Assembly (NCBI GenBank): GCA_035362335.1
Contig: DAOSDL010000019.1
Span: forward strand, 1-64,000
Direction of reading: 5' to 3'
Source of the DNA: JAOSJT01 sp035362335
GTDB taxonomy: Bacteria > Bacteroidota > Ignavibacteria > SZUA-365
Length of the DNA stretch: 64,000 nucleotides
How positions within the stretch are numbered: the first letter of the stretch is position 1; every line of letters starts with the position of its first letter. Position numbers and translations under genes: made by a program. Positions 53,177-61,399 of the stretch are shown in pieces. The notes under the pieces were generated by a model, which saw nothing but the letters and a program-made list of their open reading frames with translations, made no database searches and had not been told where the DNA came from.

Positions 53177-53954
53177 TCGCCGCCAGACGCCCATCCGTCA
53201 ATCCATCACTCTGCTGCTGCTCGGCCTCGCCATGCTGACCGCGTGCAGCAGCGTCCCCGAGCTGGACAGAAGCAAGCCACTCGATCCGACGGACATCGCA
53301 CGGCGACTCGAGGAGCGGGCGAATGCCACACAGGCGGTGGAGGCGTATGGTTCGATTTCCATCGACTCTCCGAGCTTTTCCGGCAGCAGCGCCATGGCCC
53401 TGAAATTGCTCAAGCCCGATTCGCTGCAAATCGAGATCAATGGCCCCTTCGGCATGACGCTGGCGCGGGGATTGGTCACCAGCTCGCTGTTCCTGTTCTA
53501 CAATGGCCAGGACAACACCGTGGCCGAGGGTGCGACCAATGCCGAGAATCTCCGCCGCATCCTGCGCGTGGGTTTGGAATTCCGCGACATTCTCGACATT
53601 CTCTCCGCTTCCATGCGCTTGCCAGGCGAGGGCGTGCCCGAAGCGTACACGCAGGACGATCTGTACGTGCTCACGTGGAACAACGCCACGCAGAGCAGCG
53701 AGTACACTGTGGATCTGAAGTACCTTGCGGTGCGGAAATTCGTGCGGCGCAACGCCGATGGCGATATCATGGAGGAAGTGGTGTACCGCGACTTCCGCAG
53801 GAAGGGCGATCGCTACTTCCCGCACGCCGTGAGCATCGCGCGTCCCGACTCCGAGGAAAGTATTTCGCTGCAATATCAGACACTGGCCATCAACGATCTG
53901 CCAATCAGTTTCAATTTCACCTACCCGAAATCCGCGCGTCGCGTGTACTTCTGA
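53166..53954 (+). CDS. DUF4292 lipoprotein (LolB-like)
   Basis: This is a 262-residue lipoprotein with lipobox LTAC and a LolA/LolB-like single beta sheet (AYGSISIDSPSFSGSSAMALKLLKPDSLQIEINGPFGMTLARGLVTSSLFLFYNGQDN). The middle resembles DUF4292, widespread in Bacteroidota, and the C-terminal part (TLAINDLPISFNFTYPKSARRVYF) ends the sheet. By analogy it may carry or accept lipoproteins or another lipid between membranes. It overlaps the TPR gene by 11 bases, so it is translationally coupled. Confidence 0.9.
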   Translation: MTTDRRQTPIRQSITLLLLGLAMLTACSSVPELDRSKPLDPTDIARRLEERANATQAVEAYGSISIDSPSFSGSSAMALKLLKPDSLQIEINGPFGMTLARGLVTSSLFLFYNGQDNTVAEGATNAENLRRILRVGLEFRDILDILSASMRLPGEGVPEAYTQDDLYVLTWNNATQSSEYTVDLKYLAVRKFVRRNADGDIMEEVVYRDFRRKGDRYFPHAVSIARPDSEESISLQYQTLAINDLPISFNFTYPKSARRVYF

Positions 53955-54118
53955 GTTCCGCGTCCTCGCTCTTAGCGTCGTGCACTGTGTCCGCAATCGA
54001 CCGCCTTCCGCACTGGGAGACTGAGCGGACGCGGCGGCATCGTGTACGAAATTTGAGGGCCCCAAGGCCGTTCAATTAAAGCATAATCGAAGCGGAGTCG
54101 CCTAAGACATTCATTTTC

Positions 54119-54149
54119 TTGGGATTTCCGCGACGGAACCGTATTTTCC
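54119..54149 (+). promoter_or_regulatory. Candidate -33/-7 promoter for the EnvC-like gene
   Basis: TTG (54119-54121), exactly 20 nt, TATTTTCC (54142-54149). Start expected near 54154, 22 nt before the ATG at 54176. Suggests that this gene can be expressed without the TPR-DUF4292 pair. Confidence 0.55.
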
Positions 54150-54175
54150 CATACGTGCATTATCCTGTCCGCTTC

Positions 54176-55453
54176 ATGCAACTGCCGATTCGACATGCCA
54201 TTGCGGGGATACTCGGCCTGCTGCTGCTGCTGGGCTCGCCCGTTGGTGACGCGCTGGCGCAGAAGAAAAAAGGTTCGAGTGTGAAGAGCCGCCAGGCCGA
54301 ACTCGAGCAGCTGCGCACGGAAATCAAGCGCTTCGAGCAGCGCCTGCGCGAATCGGAAAAACGGGAGCGCAGCACCCTGCAACGTCTCGACGACTACGAC
54401 CGGCAGACCTCGCTTATCCGCTCCCTCGTGCAGCGGCTGTCGGAGGACATCGCGCAAAATCAAAAGGAAATCGCCGTCGCGCAGCTCAACCTCAGCACGG
54501 CCGAGAATGAATTGCGTTTGCTCAAAAAGGAGTACTCGCGCACGGTGCTGAATATGTACCGTCGCGGGCGCACGCACGACACGGAACTGCTGCTCTCGTC
54601 GGGAAGCATCAACGAACTCTTCATCCGCTCGAAGTATCTGAAGGCCTACTCCGAACGCGCGCGCATGGATGCGGAGGAAATCCGGCTGCGCAAGGAAAAA
54701 ATCGAATTGCAAAAAATGCTGCTCGAGGACAAGCTGGCCGAGCAGCAAGGCAACATTCGCGAGCGCCGCGCCGAAGAGCAGGCCTTGCAGCGCAAGCAGC
54801 AGGAGCACCGGCAACTGCTGAGCCAGGTACGACAGGACAAGCAGAGTTACGAGACACAGCTCCGTCGCAAGCAGGAGGCCGCGCAGCGTGTCGAGCGCAT
54901 TATCGCCGATCTGATCGAACGCGAGCGGCGCAAGCTGGAGGCCGAGCAAAAGGAGGCGGCCACGAAAAGTGGCAAGAGCGGAAAGAGCGGCAAGGGCACG
55001 AAACAACCCGAGGTGCGCGAACTTCCGACGGTGCCGATTTCCAACACCGCCTTCGGGCGTCTGCGCGGACGCTTGCCCTGGCCCGTGGCGCAGGGTGCTG
55101 TTGTGGGCTTTTTCGGTGAAAACGTCAATCCCACATTGGGCACAGTCACCATCAGTCCGGGCATCGACATCGCCTCGCCGCCTGGTTCACCTGTGCGGTC
55201 GGTGGCCGATGGCGTCGTGAAAGTGCGTAATTTCATCGCCGGTTACGGCAATCTGCTCATCGTGTCGCACGGCGAGGGTTTCTACACGGTTTACGCGCAC
55301 CTGAGTGCGGTGAGCGTCGGTGAAGGTCAGAAAGTCAGAGCCGGAGAAACCATCGGCCGCAGCGGCGAAGGCATTTCCGGTCCCCGCCTGCATTTCGAGC
55401 TCTGGTGGAAGCGGCAAAAACAGAATCCCCTCAACTGGCTCTCTTCACGTTGA
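54176..55453 (+). CDS. EnvC-like murein hydrolase activator (degenerate M23/LytM domain)
   Basis: This is a 425-residue exported protein. Signal peptide (AIAGILGLLLLLGSPVGDALA), a long coiled coil (about 35-275, SRQAELEQLRTEIKRFEQRLRE through RIIADLIERERRKLEAEQKE), a Gly/Ser/Lys linker and a C-terminal LytM domain (about 315-420). The HxGxD first zinc site reads SPGID and HLH reads RLH, so a zinc histidine and a catalytic histidine are missing, while YAHL and the last H remain. This matches EnvC/NlpD-type activators of amidases rather than active peptidases. The Amidase_3 enzyme at 16543 is a candidate partner. It follows TPR and DUF4292 genes, the usual Bacteroidota order. Confidence 0.92.
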   Translation: MQLPIRHAIAGILGLLLLLGSPVGDALAQKKKGSSVKSRQAELEQLRTEIKRFEQRLRESEKRERSTLQRLDDYDRQTSLIRSLVQRLSEDIAQNQKEIAVAQLNLSTAENELRLLKKEYSRTVLNMYRRGRTHDTELLLSSGSINELFIRSKYLKAYSERARMDAEEIRLRKEKIELQKMLLEDKLAEQQGNIRERRAEEQALQRKQQEHRQLLSQVRQDKQSYETQLRRKQEAAQRVERIIADLIERERRKLEAEQKEAATKSGKSGKSGKGTKQPEVRELPTVPISNTAFGRLRGRLPWPVAQGAVVGFFGENVNPTLGTVTISPGIDIASPPGSPVRSVADGVVKVRNFIAGYGNLLIVSHGEGFYTVYAHLSAVSVGEGQKVRAGETIGRSGEGISGPRLHFELWWKRQKQNPLNWLSSR

Positions 55454-55544
55454 AGAAAGAGAGTAATGAGGTTCTGAGGGTAAGGAGGAATTGGTTGTGG
55501 GTGACTCGACTGTATGGTGGCGCTACGGTTCAGGACGGGCGCAC

Positions 55545-55720
55545 CCTCAATACTCCCTCTCCGCTCTCTTCGCTCTCTTTCATCTCTTCAAATGTATCCC
55601 GCACACAGCAGGTCGGCAAGATTTAAGCAGGAAGCAACCTCAACCCATCCTCCGCGCTCTCTGCGCTCTCCGCGCTCTCTGCGAATGTATTCCGCACTCA
55701 GCTGGCCGGTCAGCGCATAT
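55545..55720 (+). repeat. Two imperfect copies of a CU-rich intergenic repeat
   Basis: Copy 1 begins CCTCAA at 55545 and copy 2 at 55638, 93 bp apart. Both contain several ctctccgctctct-like units followed by AATGTAT, CCGCAC and CAGC. They fill the gap between two convergent genes in place of a terminator. Confidence 0.65.
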
Positions 55721-56147
55721 CCTTCCCCGTGATGTAATCCCGCAGGTAATGAATGGTCACCGTTTTCTCGGCGAGCTGGGATTTGACCAGATCGCCGAGC
55801 GAGACGAGCCCGACGACATAGCCGTTGTCGAGCACGGGAAGGTGGCGGATGCGTTTTTCGGTCATGACATTCATCGAGTCCTCCACATCGTCATCGAGCT
55901 TGCCGATGATGAGATCGGTGGTCATCACATCCGCGATGCGCGTGGAGAGGATGCTGTCGAGATCGCGCGCGCAGAGGCGCAGGCTGTCGCGCTCGGAAAA
56001 AATGCCCACGAGGCGTCCCTCGTCGATCACCATCAGCGAACCGACGTTGAACTGCACGAGCAAATCGATCGCATCCTTCACGGATTTTTCCGGATCGATG
56101 CTGAAGATGGTGGATCCCTTGGCTTTGAGAATATCCTTCAGCTTCAT
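55710..56147 (-). CDS. CBS-domain pair protein, 145 aa
   Basis: This is a 145-residue cytosolic protein made of two CBS domains: 8-62 (FSIDPEKSVKDAIDLLVQFNVGSLMVIDEGRLVGIFSERD) and 72-135 (MTTDLIIGKLDDDVEDSMNVMTEKRIRHLPVLDNGYVVGLVSLGDLVK). Stand-alone CBS pairs bind adenine nucleotides and regulate other proteins. ATG at 56147 has GGAGG. It lies downstream of the methylmalonyl-CoA decarboxylase operon, separated by a hairpin. Confidence 0.9.
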   Translation of the reverse strand: MKLKDILKAKGSTIFSIDPEKSVKDAIDLLVQFNVGSLMVIDEGRLVGIFSERDSLRLCARDLDSILSTRIADVMTTDLIIGKLDDDVEDSMNVMTEKRIRHLPVLDNGYVVGLVSLGDLVKSQLAEKTVTIHYLRDYITGKDMR

Positions 56148-56266
56148 GGCCGTGTTCCTCCGGAAATGGTAATTGGGATATGATGCGTACAGAATAGCCA
56201 AAGCGCGGCAGAAACTCAAGCCACGCGCAACGGCATTACCACATGCTGCCGCCCCGCATGAACAGG

Positions 56267-56292
56267 CGAAGGGCTCCGCGGGGAGCCCTTCG
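56267..56292 (-). terminator. Hairpin after the decarboxylase operon
   Basis: cgaagggctcc / ggagcccttcg, 11 bp perfect, four-base loop, 26 bp past the stop at 56319. Only CCTGTT follows on the minus strand, so the T tract is poor. Confidence 0.6.
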
Positions 56293-56318
56293 AACGACCG
56301 GAAGTACTAGGCAGAATC

Positions 56319-57458
56319 TCAGAGCATGAAGGAAATCAGAATACCCGCCGCCACGGCCGAGCCGATCACACCGGCCACATTCGGACCCATGGCGTGCATG
56401 AGCAGGTAGTTGTTCTTGTCATACTCCTGTCCCACCATATGCGCAACGCGCGCGGAGTCGGGCACTGCCGACACGCCTGCGGCGCCGATGAGGGGATTGA
56501 GCTTGTTTTCCTCACTCAGGAAAAGATTCATGACGCGGGCGAAGAGCACACCGCCAGCGGTTGCCACGCCGAAGGACACCGCGCCGAGCACGAAGATAAG
56601 GATAGACTGCGGGGTGAGGAAGGTGGTGGCCTGTGTGGAGGCACCCACCGTGACACCAAGCAGAATGGTCACGATATCGATGAGCGGATTGCGCGCCGTT
56701 TCCATCAGGCGCTTGGTGACACCGCTTTCCTTGAGCACGTTGCCGAAGAAGAGCATACCCAGCAGCGGCAGGGCGCCCGGCGAAATGAAGCCCGTCACGA
56801 GAAAGCCGAAAATCGGAAATAGGATTTTCTCCTTTTTCGACACAGCGCGAGGCGGCTTCATGCGGATGAGCCGTTCTTTCTTCGTTGTGAGAAGCTTCAT
56901 GATCGGCGGCTGGATAATGGGTACGAGACCCATGTAGGAATAGGCCGCGATGGCGATAGCGCCCAGAAGATGCGGAGCGAGTTTCGAGGCGAGGAAGATG
57001 GCCGTGGGACCATCGGCTCCGCCAATGATGCCGATGGCGGCCGCCTCGTCTGGAGTGAAGCCGAGCGCCAGCGCGCCGAGCAAGGTGGCGAAAATACCGA
57101 TCTGCGCAGCAGCGCCGAGCAACACCAGCTTGGGATTGGACAACATGGCGGAAAAATCCGTCATAGCGCCGATACCGAGGAAGATGAGCGGTGGGTAAAT
57201 GCCCTTGACCACGCCGTAGTAAAGGTAGTTGAGTACACTGCCCTCTTCGTAAATGCCGATCTGCATACCGACATGCTCGAGAAAGGGGATGTTGCCGAGC
57301 AGTATGCCGAAGCCGATGGGGACGAGAAGCAGGGGCTCGTAGTCCTTGGTGATGGCGAGGAAGATAAACAGCAATCCCACCACGATCATGATGAGATGCC
57401 CCACAGTCACATTGGCGAAGCCGCTGTAGGTGAAAAATTGAAACAGGCCGTCGAGCAT
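56319..57458 (-). CDS. mmdB: Na+-translocating decarboxylase beta subunit
   Basis: This is a 379-residue integral membrane protein with about nine helices. It decarboxylates carboxybiotin and pumps Na+ out. GFTPDEAAAIGIIGGADGPTAIFLASKLAP carries the conserved aspartate of the GGADGPTAI motif (D203 in OadB), and the C-terminal NPLIGAAGVSAVPDSARVAHMVGQEYDKNNYLLMHAMGPNVAGVIGSA is typical. Fourth gene of the operon, 5 bp after the biotin carrier, with GGAGGG. The gene order A-D-C-B with separate biotin carrier favours methylmalonyl-CoA or glutaconyl-CoA decarboxylase over oxaloacetate decarboxylase. Confidence 0.95.
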   Translation of the reverse strand: MLDGLFQFFTYSGFANVTVGHLIMIVVGLLFIFLAITKDYEPLLLVPIGFGILLGNIPFLEHVGMQIGIYEEGSVLNYLYYGVVKGIYPPLIFLGIGAMTDFSAMLSNPKLVLLGAAAQIGIFATLLGALALGFTPDEAAAIGIIGGADGPTAIFLASKLAPHLLGAIAIAAYSYMGLVPIIQPPIMKLLTTKKERLIRMKPPRAVSKKEKILFPIFGFLVTGFISPGALPLLGMLFFGNVLKESGVTKRLMETARNPLIDIVTILLGVTVGASTQATTFLTPQSILIFVLGAVSFGVATAGGVLFARVMNLFLSEENKLNPLIGAAGVSAVPDSARVAHMVGQEYDKNNYLLMHAMGPNVAGVIGSAVAAGILISFML

Positions 57459-57463
57459 GGGGC

Positions 57464-57907
57464 TTACCCTCCAATCTCGAAGAGCACGTCACCTTCGAGC
57501 ACGTTGTCGTTGCGCTGCACCTTGAGCGAGCGCAAGGTTCCGTCGATCGGAGACACGATGTTGTTTTCCATTTTCATCGCTTCCATGATCATCACCACGT
57601 CGCCGGCCTTCACCGCGTCGCCTTCACGTTTGTGCACGTCGAGAATGACGCCGGGCAAGGGAGACTTGACCACCTTGCCAAGATTTTCCGTCGGTTTGGC
57701 TGTGGTTTTCGGGCGTTCGGCCTCGGTGGTGTAGGCGGGGGTGCGCACGAGCGTGGGAGTTTTCGACACCTTCTTTTCGGCCTGGAACTCGACTTCGTAC
57801 ACCGTGCCGTTGACGTCGACAGAGGCCACGCCATCGCCGATCTTCGCGATCTCGACCGCGTAGTCGTTGCCGTTGATTTTTATGGAGAATTTCCGCGTGG
57901 AATTCAT
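57464..57907 (-). CDS. mmdC: Biotin carboxyl carrier subunit
   Basis: This is a 147-residue soluble carrier. A small N-terminal beta domain (FSIKINGNDYAVEIAKIGDGVASVDVNG), a Pro/Thr/Lys linker and a biotinyl domain (75-147) with the attachment lysine in EAMKMENNI. It carries CO2 as carboxybiotin from the carboxyltransferase to the membrane beta subunit. Lies between the gamma-like and the beta subunit genes with 5 and 15 bp gaps. Confidence 0.95.
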   Translation of the reverse strand: MNSTRKFSIKINGNDYAVEIAKIGDGVASVDVNGTVYEVEFQAEKKVSKTPTLVRTPAYTTEAERPKTTAKPTENLGKVVKSPLPGVILDVHKREGDAVKAGDVVMIMEAMKMENNIVSPIDGTLRSLKVQRNDNVLEGDVLFEIGG

Positions 57908-57922
57908 GTCCGTCTACCTCTG

Positions 57923-58360
57923 TCAGCGTTTGAAAAATGAAATGTGCGGGGGACGCGTCATGGAGTGCAGCTTGGAACTCCACGGCGAATAGGGACGGGA
58001 GATTTTCCGTATGGTGATCACCGTCTGCTCGTCGTCATGCAATTCGAAAAGATGCGACTGCAATGCGAGGGAAATGGCCGCCACAACCTCGCCGGACATG
58101 GCGGGGCGCGAAGCGGGTTTTGTTTCACCGCTCTCGGTGCTCACGGATTTTTTCGGACGATCCCCGGCGGCCTTGCCTGTGGTCCAGATGACAAACGAGG
58201 TGATGGTCAGTGCCGCGAACACCACCAACATGCCGACCAGAGTGATCATCACTCCGGCTCCTTGATCGATGGCTTCCATTCCTTTGTACTTCCACGCTAG
58301 GGACGTGCTGTCCTGCGCTTTCTGCAGCAGCAACAGGATCGCGCTCATTGCGATTGTCAT
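57923..58360 (-). CDS. mmdD: Decarboxylase small membrane subunit (OadG/MmdD-like)
   Basis: This is a 145-residue protein with one membrane helix (GVMITLVGMLVVFAALTITSFVIW), a Lys/Ser linker and a cytosolic part (MSGEVVAAISLALQSHLFELHDDEQTVITIRKISRPYSPWSSKLHSM). The layout matches OadG_family subunits that assemble the decarboxylase; the tail with SPWSS is typical. ATG 58360 (GAGGTGG before) is preferred to a GTG at 58366. Seven bases separate it from the carboxyltransferase gene. Confidence 0.9.
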   Translation of the reverse strand: MTIAMSAILLLLQKAQDSTSLAWKYKGMEAIDQGAGVMITLVGMLVVFAALTITSFVIWTTGKAAGDRPKKSVSTESGETKPASRPAMSGEVVAAISLALQSHLFELHDDEQTVITIRKISRPYSPWSSKLHSMTRPPHISFFKR

Positions 58361-58367
58361 TGCCACC

Positions 58368-59924
58368 TCACAGCGGGATGTTGGAATGTTTCTTCATCGG
58401 CAGACTGTCGCGCTTCGTGGCGAGACTCTGCAGCGCGCGGATGATGCGGAAGCGCGTGTTGCGCGGCTCGATCACATCGTCGATATAGCCGTATTTCGCC
58501 GCCACATACGGGGTGGCGAATTTGTGCCGATACTCGTCCTCCATCATGGAGATGAATTGGGCACGCTGTTCGGCGTTCTTTTCCGACAACTCGCGACCGT
58601 ACAGCACTTCGATGGCGCCGCGCGGACCCATGACCGCGATTTCGGCGGTGGGCCAGGCGTAGTTGATGTCGCCATTCAGATGCTTGGAGCCCATCACGTC
58701 GTATGCGCCGCCGTAGGCCTTGCGGAGAATCACGGTGACTTTCGGCACGGTGGCTTCGCCGTAGGCGAACAGCAGTTTCGCGCCGTTCGTGATGATGCCG
58801 CCGTATTCCTGCTGCGTGCCGGGAAGGAAGCCCGGGACGTCCACCAGTGTGACGATGGGAATGTTGAATGCGTCGCAGAAGCGAATGAAGCGCGCGCCCT
58901 TTTTCGAGCAGTTGATATCGAGCACACCGGCGAGATAACTCGGCTGATTGGCTACGATGCCCACGGACTGGCCGTTGAAACGCGCGAAGCCCACAATGAG
59001 ATTGGGTGCGTAGTGGCGCTGTACTTCGAGAAACTCGTGATGATCGACTATGGCGTGAATCACATCCTTCACGTCGTAGGGCTTGTTGGGATTTTCGGGG
59101 ATGATCTCGTTGAGCCCGTCCTCGAGACGGTCGATGGGATCGTCGCAATCCACGCGAGGCGGTTCCTCGAGGTTGTTCTGCGGCATGTAGCTCATAAGCT
59201 TGCGGATGATGAGAATCTGCTCCTCATCGTTTTCGCAGGCGAAATGCGCCACACCGGACTTGGCGGTGTGTATCGATGCGCCACCGAGATCCTCGGTGCT
59301 GACATCCTCGTTGGTGACGGATTTCACGACTTTCGGGCCAGTCACGAACATGTAGCTCGTCTCCTTGGTCATGAGAATGAAATCCGTAATTGCGGGAGAG
59401 TACACCGCGCCGCCTGCGCAGGGCCCGAACACGCCGGAGATTTGCGGAATCACGCCGGATGCGAGGATATTGCGTTGGAAAATATCCGCGTATCCACCGA
59501 GACTTTTCACGCCCTCCTGGATGCGCGCGCCGCCGGAGTCGTTGAGACCGATCACCGGTGCGCCGACTTTCATGGCCATGTCCATGATTTTGCAGATTTT
59601 TTTCGCATACATCTCGGAAAGCGATCCACCGAAGACGGTGAAATCCTGCGAGAACACGTACACGAGCCGACCATCGATCGTGCCGTAACCGGTAACGACA
59701 CCGTCGGAAAGATAGGCCTCTTTTTCCAGCCCGAAATCGATGCAGCGGTGGCTCACGAACATGTCGAATTCTTCGAAACTGCCCTCGTCGAGGAGCAGGT
59801 CGAGTCGTTCGCGAGCCGTAAGCTTGCCCTTGGCGTGTTGGGATTCGATGCGTTTTTCGCCACCGCCCTTGCGCGCCTCGATGCGTTTGTCAAGGAGTTC
59901 CTTGATCTTGTCTTCGATTGCCAT
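58368..59924 (-). CDS. mmdA: Methylmalonyl-CoA decarboxylase alpha / acyl-CoA carboxyltransferase
   Basis: This is a 518-residue carboxyltransferase with two crotonase-like halves. N-half: GKLTARERLDLLLDEGSFEE, FSQDFTVFGGSLSEMYAKKICKIMD, GLNDSGGARIQEGVKSLGGYADIF and GPCAGGAVYSPAITDF, the oxyanion site. C-half: GFARFNGQSVGIVANQPSYLAGVLDINCSKKGARFIRFCDAFNIPIVTLVDVPGFLPG, RKAYGGAYDVMGSKHL. It moves CO2 from (S)-methylmalonyl-CoA to biotin. The three downstream genes make it a Na+ pump component rather than a propionyl-CoA carboxylase; it could also run in the carboxylating direction. ATG 59924 has AAGGA. Confidence 0.95.
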   Translation of the reverse strand: MAIEDKIKELLDKRIEARKGGGEKRIESQHAKGKLTARERLDLLLDEGSFEEFDMFVSHRCIDFGLEKEAYLSDGVVTGYGTIDGRLVYVFSQDFTVFGGSLSEMYAKKICKIMDMAMKVGAPVIGLNDSGGARIQEGVKSLGGYADIFQRNILASGVIPQISGVFGPCAGGAVYSPAITDFILMTKETSYMFVTGPKVVKSVTNEDVSTEDLGGASIHTAKSGVAHFACENDEEQILIIRKLMSYMPQNNLEEPPRVDCDDPIDRLEDGLNEIIPENPNKPYDVKDVIHAIVDHHEFLEVQRHYAPNLIVGFARFNGQSVGIVANQPSYLAGVLDINCSKKGARFIRFCDAFNIPIVTLVDVPGFLPGTQQEYGGIITNGAKLLFAYGEATVPKVTVILRKAYGGAYDVMGSKHLNGDINYAWPTAEIAVMGPRGAIEVLYGRELSEKNAEQRAQFISMMEDEYRHKFATPYVAAKYGYIDDVIEPRNTRFRIIRALQSLATKRDSLPMKKHSNIPL

Positions 59925-60318
59925 GATTCGTCCTTGGACGCTTGTTGAAAACTGGGGTGCGTGAAGGTCGTGCCGCGATGGTGAAAAATCATTGCACGAA
60001 CCATCAATTGACACAAAATTATCGATTTACAAGCATGCGTGCAATACAAATCGTCCATGGGCTGTCGATTTTTCCGCATCTTAGGCATTTATATTAGATA
60101 GCATAATCGCTACACACTATTCGCCATTTTTTATCGATTCGCCTGCGTGGCAGGTGGACGAAAACACGCGGCATGCATCGAAAACCGCTTCAGGCAAAGG
60201 TGTAGTCGCCTATTGGTCTCCGCGCTCTACCACAACTCGTCCGGTGCGAGGCCTTCGCACTGTGGTTTTTCTCGAATTTTCGGTGCATTTTCCCCAAGGA
60301 ATCCATCACTGGCAGCGA
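59925..60318. other. Gene-free divergent region between mmdA and the flippase-like gene
   Basis: 394 bp, AT-rich in 60000-60140. Minus-strand promoter for the decarboxylase operon at 60044-60014. For the plus-strand gene at 60319 no matching promoter was found, although TATATTAG at 60090 is a partial -7 box without TTG. No ORF. Confidence 0.6.
60014..60044 (-). promoter_or_regulatory. -33/-7 promoter of the methylmalonyl-CoA decarboxylase operon
   Basis: Minus-strand TTG (60044-60042), exactly 20 nt, TAATTTTG (60021-60014), a full match to TAnnTTTG. Transcription would start near 60009 with a leader of about 85 nt. Confidence 0.7.
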
Positions 60319-61386
60319 ATGAATCGACAGCGCATACTTTCTTTCGTCAAAATCGGCCTCACCCTGCTGATCATCGTGTTTTCCATCGCCTTTTCGGTAT
60401 GGAATGTGGATTTCAACGAATTGGGGCAGAGTTTTTCCACGGCGAATTACTGGTTCGCCCTGCTGATCATCGTGCCCATCATTCTTTCGCACTATGTGCG
60501 CGCCATTCGCTGGAAAGTGATTCTTGAGCGCATTCATCCCGAAGTGCGCACAGGGAATCTCTTCGCCGGCGTGATGGTGGGCTATTTCATGAACAACCTG
60601 ATCCCGCGCAGCGGCGAAGTGCTGCGGCCGTGGTTCACCGCGCAGTCCGAGAAGCAGACCACGTTCAGTTCCTTGCTCGGATCGATCATTGTCGAGCGCT
60701 TCATCGACACGGTGGCCTTGCTGCTGGTGATCGCGGCGATTCTCTTCGTGGACAGCGGATTGTTCGAAGGATTCGAGAGCATCGGTGTGCGACCGGATGT
60801 GATTCAGCCCATTTTGTACATGGCCATACTGCTCGGCGTGGTGTTCATCGTGATCGCTCCCAGCAAGGCGGGATTGTGGTTGGCGGAAACGGGCACAGCC
60901 CCTCTGTCGTGGATGGCGCGGCGTTTCGGGCTGGGCCGCCTGGAACAACTGCGCGCCGGGGTGCTGGACATGTTCCGCAAACTTCAACTGGGCTTCGGCG
61001 CCATTAAATCGTTGCGGCAGGTGCTGCTGGTCACCGTGCACACTGTGTTGCTGTATTTCCTGTACATGCTGCCGCTGTACATCATGTTTTTCGCCTTCGA
61101 CAGCGGGCTGCGCACACAGCCCTCGCTCTTTGCCGCGCTGGAAATCTGGGCCGTCACCGCCCTGGGCTATGCCGTGGCACCCACACCGGGAGCGTTCGGC
61201 GTGTTTCACGCTTCGGCACGCATCGCATTGATGAAATTCGCGGGCTTTACCGACGCCGACGCCGTGGCCTACGCCACCTTGACGCATTTTGTGAACTATC
61301 TCGTTCCCATCGGCCTCGGCGTGTACTACCTGCTCACACGGGAGGTGAGCATGGGAACCTTGCTGCGCGCGCGTTCGGCGCAATAA
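60319..61386 (+). CDS. LPTP/UPF0104-type flippase-like membrane protein
   Basis: This is a 355-residue membrane protein of the lysylphosphatidylglycerol-synthase transmembrane (LPG_synthase_TM, UPF0104) family with about eight helices. Signature motifs are IRAIRWKVILERIHPEVRTGNLFAGVMVGYFMNNLIPRSGEVLRPWFTAQSEK and GYAVAPTPGAFGVFHASARIALMKF. Relatives are putative lipid flippases; no LPG synthetase domain is attached. The ATG at 60319 begins the first helix; no strong ribosome site. Followed 14 bp later by the Old Yellow Enzyme gene, then a glycosyltransferase, a possible operon for a lipid-linked glycan, which is inference. Confidence 0.88.
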   Translation: MNRQRILSFVKIGLTLLIIVFSIAFSVWNVDFNELGQSFSTANYWFALLIIVPIILSHYVRAIRWKVILERIHPEVRTGNLFAGVMVGYFMNNLIPRSGEVLRPWFTAQSEKQTTFSSLLGSIIVERFIDTVALLLVIAAILFVDSGLFEGFESIGVRPDVIQPILYMAILLGVVFIVIAPSKAGLWLAETGTAPLSWMARRFGLGRLEQLRAGVLDMFRKLQLGFGAIKSLRQVLLVTVHTVLLYFLYMLPLYIMFFAFDSGLRTQPSLFAALEIWAVTALGYAVAPTPGAFGVFHASARIALMKFAGFTDADAVAYATLTHFVNYLVPIGLGVYYLLTREVSMGTLLRARSAQ

Positions 61387-61399
61387 CACCGGCGTCGGC

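Noticed and set aside
58269..59948. 559-codon open frame opposite mmdA
   Set aside because: Antisense to a well-conserved gene; composition is that of reversed codons.
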